Shown here in pieces: positions 6,254 to 7,138 of a stretch of 7,138 bases of DNA (position 1 is its first letter; each line of letters opens with the position of its first letter). A program made the translations under genes and the position numbers. The notes under the pieces are model-generated. The model did no database searches, was not told the origin of the DNA, and saw nothing but the letters and a program-made list of their open reading frames with translations. This DNA is from Fimimonas sp963619835. Lineage in GTDB: Bacteria; Bacillota; Clostridia; Christensenellales; CAG-314. The stretch covers positions 1-7,138 of the forward strand of contig CAVEYD010000051.1 of NCBI GenBank assembly GCA_963619835.1, given 5' to 3'.

Positions 6254-6901
6254 ATGTCAAAAAGTATTTACAGTTTGTTGCTGTCGGACGAAGTCGTGCA
6301 TCAGTTGGACATGTTGGCAGCAACTCGCGGACTTTCACGTTCGGCAGTTATCGATGCTATTTTGGCGGACTATGCAGGAGTTTCAAACGGTGACGAAAAA
6401 ATGCGCAGTGTTTGGCAGGAAATGGAAAAAATGCTTGCTCGCACTCACACAATGCACTTTGTAAACAATGCGCAAACAAACTTGGCACAAATTGTTACCA
6501 CGTTGCCGTTTAAGTACAGCCCAAAAATTCGCTACCAGTTAGAACTTTCCGGCAAAAACGATCGCATTTGTGCAATCACGTTAAACACTCGCACGCAAAA
6601 TCCGTTGTTGACAACGGCGTTCAACAATTTTTACGAACGTCTTGCCGTCTTAGAACGTCAGTACTTAAACAACGTTTCGGCACGTTTTGGCAACGGCAAG
6701 TACGTAAGTGTGTTGTACGGAAACAAAAACGAGCCAACAAACGTAGCTTGCGAAATTTTGGAGTACGTTGTAACGCTTGACGGCATGTTACGTTCGTGGC
6801 TCAACGGAGACGAGCAAACAGTTGTCAATTTGTTTGCCGATTACGTAGCCAAGCATCATGGCAACCGACTTTCCAGCGACGACAGTTACTTAATCGAGTA
6901 G
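6254..6901 (+). CDS. Ribbon-helix-helix (CopG-type) DNA-binding protein with unknown C-terminal domain
   Basis: A predicted cytoplasmic DNA-binding protein of 215 residues, probably a transcriptional regulator acting as a dimer or higher oligomer. Residues 3-10 (KSIYSLLL) fit the DNA-contacting strand, 11-25 helix A, Gly26-Leu27 the turn, and 28-41 (SRSAVIDAILADYA) helix B; the G-L-S-R-S-A turn and helix resemble plasmid CopG. CopG itself is about 45 residues, so about 170 residues are extra: a probable helical stretch (47-82), two strands (90-98 and 104-112), and helices about 117-138, 162-182 and 186-203. I do not recognise this part; it might bind an effector, a partner or drive oligomerisation. 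The gene has its own promoter and lies between two tandem repeat arrays, its possible binding sites. No toxin gene follows, so it is not an obvious antitoxin. The stop is TAG. Confidence 0.88.
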   Translation: MSKSIYSLLLSDEVVHQLDMLAATRGLSRSAVIDAILADYAGVSNGDEKMRSVWQEMEKMLARTHTMHFVNNAQTNLAQIVTTLPFKYSPKIRYQLELSGKNDRICAITLNTRTQNPLLTTAFNNFYERLAVLERQYLNNVSARFGNGKYVSVLYGNKNEPTNVACEILEYVVTLDGMLRSWLNGDEQTVVNLFADYVAKHHGNRLSSDDSYLIE

Positions 6902-6975
6902 CCACTTGCAAGCCCAAAATTTTGCAAACGCTACATTGTAAAATATTTTGTAAAAATTCGTCAGTAAATTTACGG
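6902..6975. other. AT-rich 3' region of the ribbon-helix-helix gene
   Basis: No GC-rich terminator hairpin is visible. The region holds only weak AT palindromes: AAAATATTTT and GTAAATTTAC (6965-6974). How this transcript ends is unclear; it may run into the adjacent array. Confidence 0.4.
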
Positions 6976-7138
6976 CACAAAAACTTGACACAAACCAATC
7001 AATTTACAACACAAAAACTTGAAACAAAAAAGCAATATTTATGCACAAAAATTGCCCACAAAAAGCAATATTTATGCACAAAAACTTGACACAAAAAAAC
7101 AATATTTATGCATTAAAAATTGACATAAAAAGCAATAT
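6976..7138. repeat. 33-34-bp tandem repeat array, cut by the window edge
   Basis: Five units start at 6976, 7010, 7044, 7077 and 7111, with periods of 34, 34, 33 and 34 bp; the last is incomplete at the window end. The unit begins CACAAAAACTTGACAC and ends GCAATATTTATG. The first unit is diverged in its second half, where it carries ACCAATCAA, a word from the 21-bp repeats. Units abut with no unique spacers, so it is not CRISPR. Function is unknown: a protein-binding array, a replication or segregation site, or simple slippage-prone DNA. Confidence 0.85.

Noticed and set aside
6254..6901. Antitoxin of a toxin-antitoxin pair
   Set aside because: Ribbon-helix-helix antitoxins are usually short and followed closely by a toxin gene; here only repeats follow, and the protein is 215 residues long.
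6796..7089. Plus-strand open frame of 97 codons overlapping the end of the ribbon-helix-helix gene
   Set aside because: It starts inside the real gene in another frame and runs into the tandem array, giving a low-complexity Lys/Thr/Gln tail. No ribosome-binding site supports it.
7085..7107. Promoters within the 34-bp units (TTGACA followed by TATTTAT)
   Set aside because: The spacing between the two elements is only about 11-12 bp, too short for a sigma-A promoter.
6976..7138. CRISPR array
   Set aside because: The 33-34-bp units abut directly without unique spacers, vary in sequence and have no cas genes nearby.

Overview
The window looks like a piece of chromosome from a low-GC Gram-positive anaerobe, probably an uncultured gut Clostridia (Bacillota). 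Three things suggest this: a GGAGGAGG ribosome-binding site, very AT-rich spacers, and a large secreted protein built from Listeria/Bacteroides-type (InlB B-like, Flg_new-like) repeats and paired-cysteine repeats typical of Firmicutes surface proteins. This is an inference from style; no taxonomic marker gene is present. The genetic code appears standard, and both genes end in TAG.

Layout. Positions 1-236 are a non-coding leader with an inverted repeat that can pair in two ways, then an AT hairpin and a strong ribosome-binding site. Positions 237-5714 hold one very large gene for an 1825-residue predicted surface lipoprotein. In order it has a lipoprotein signal, a duplicated cysteine-pair region, three copies of a roughly 370-410-residue beta-rich super-unit each closed by one or two InlB-like repeats, and two C-terminal jelly-roll-like (PPC-like) domains. 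The gene ends in tandem TAG codons and is followed by a weak hairpin and a strong intrinsic terminator (5788-5825). Positions 5826-6125 are AT-rich spacer with two clusters of a 21-bp tandem repeat. A near-consensus sigma-A promoter (6132-6159) then drives a second gene (6254-6901), a 215-residue protein with a CopG-type ribbon-helix-helix DNA-binding head and an unrecognised 170-residue C-terminal part. The window ends inside a second tandem array with a 33-34-bp unit, starting at 6976.

How the parts may work together. The two genes are separate transcription units and nothing shows a functional link. The surface protein is a plausible adhesin or scaffold. The ribbon-helix-helix gene is flanked on both sides by short tandem repeats that share a 9-bp word, ACCAATCAA. 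This makes repeat binding or autoregulation by its product a testable but unproven idea. I found no RNA genes, CRISPR array, insertion sequence or integrase.
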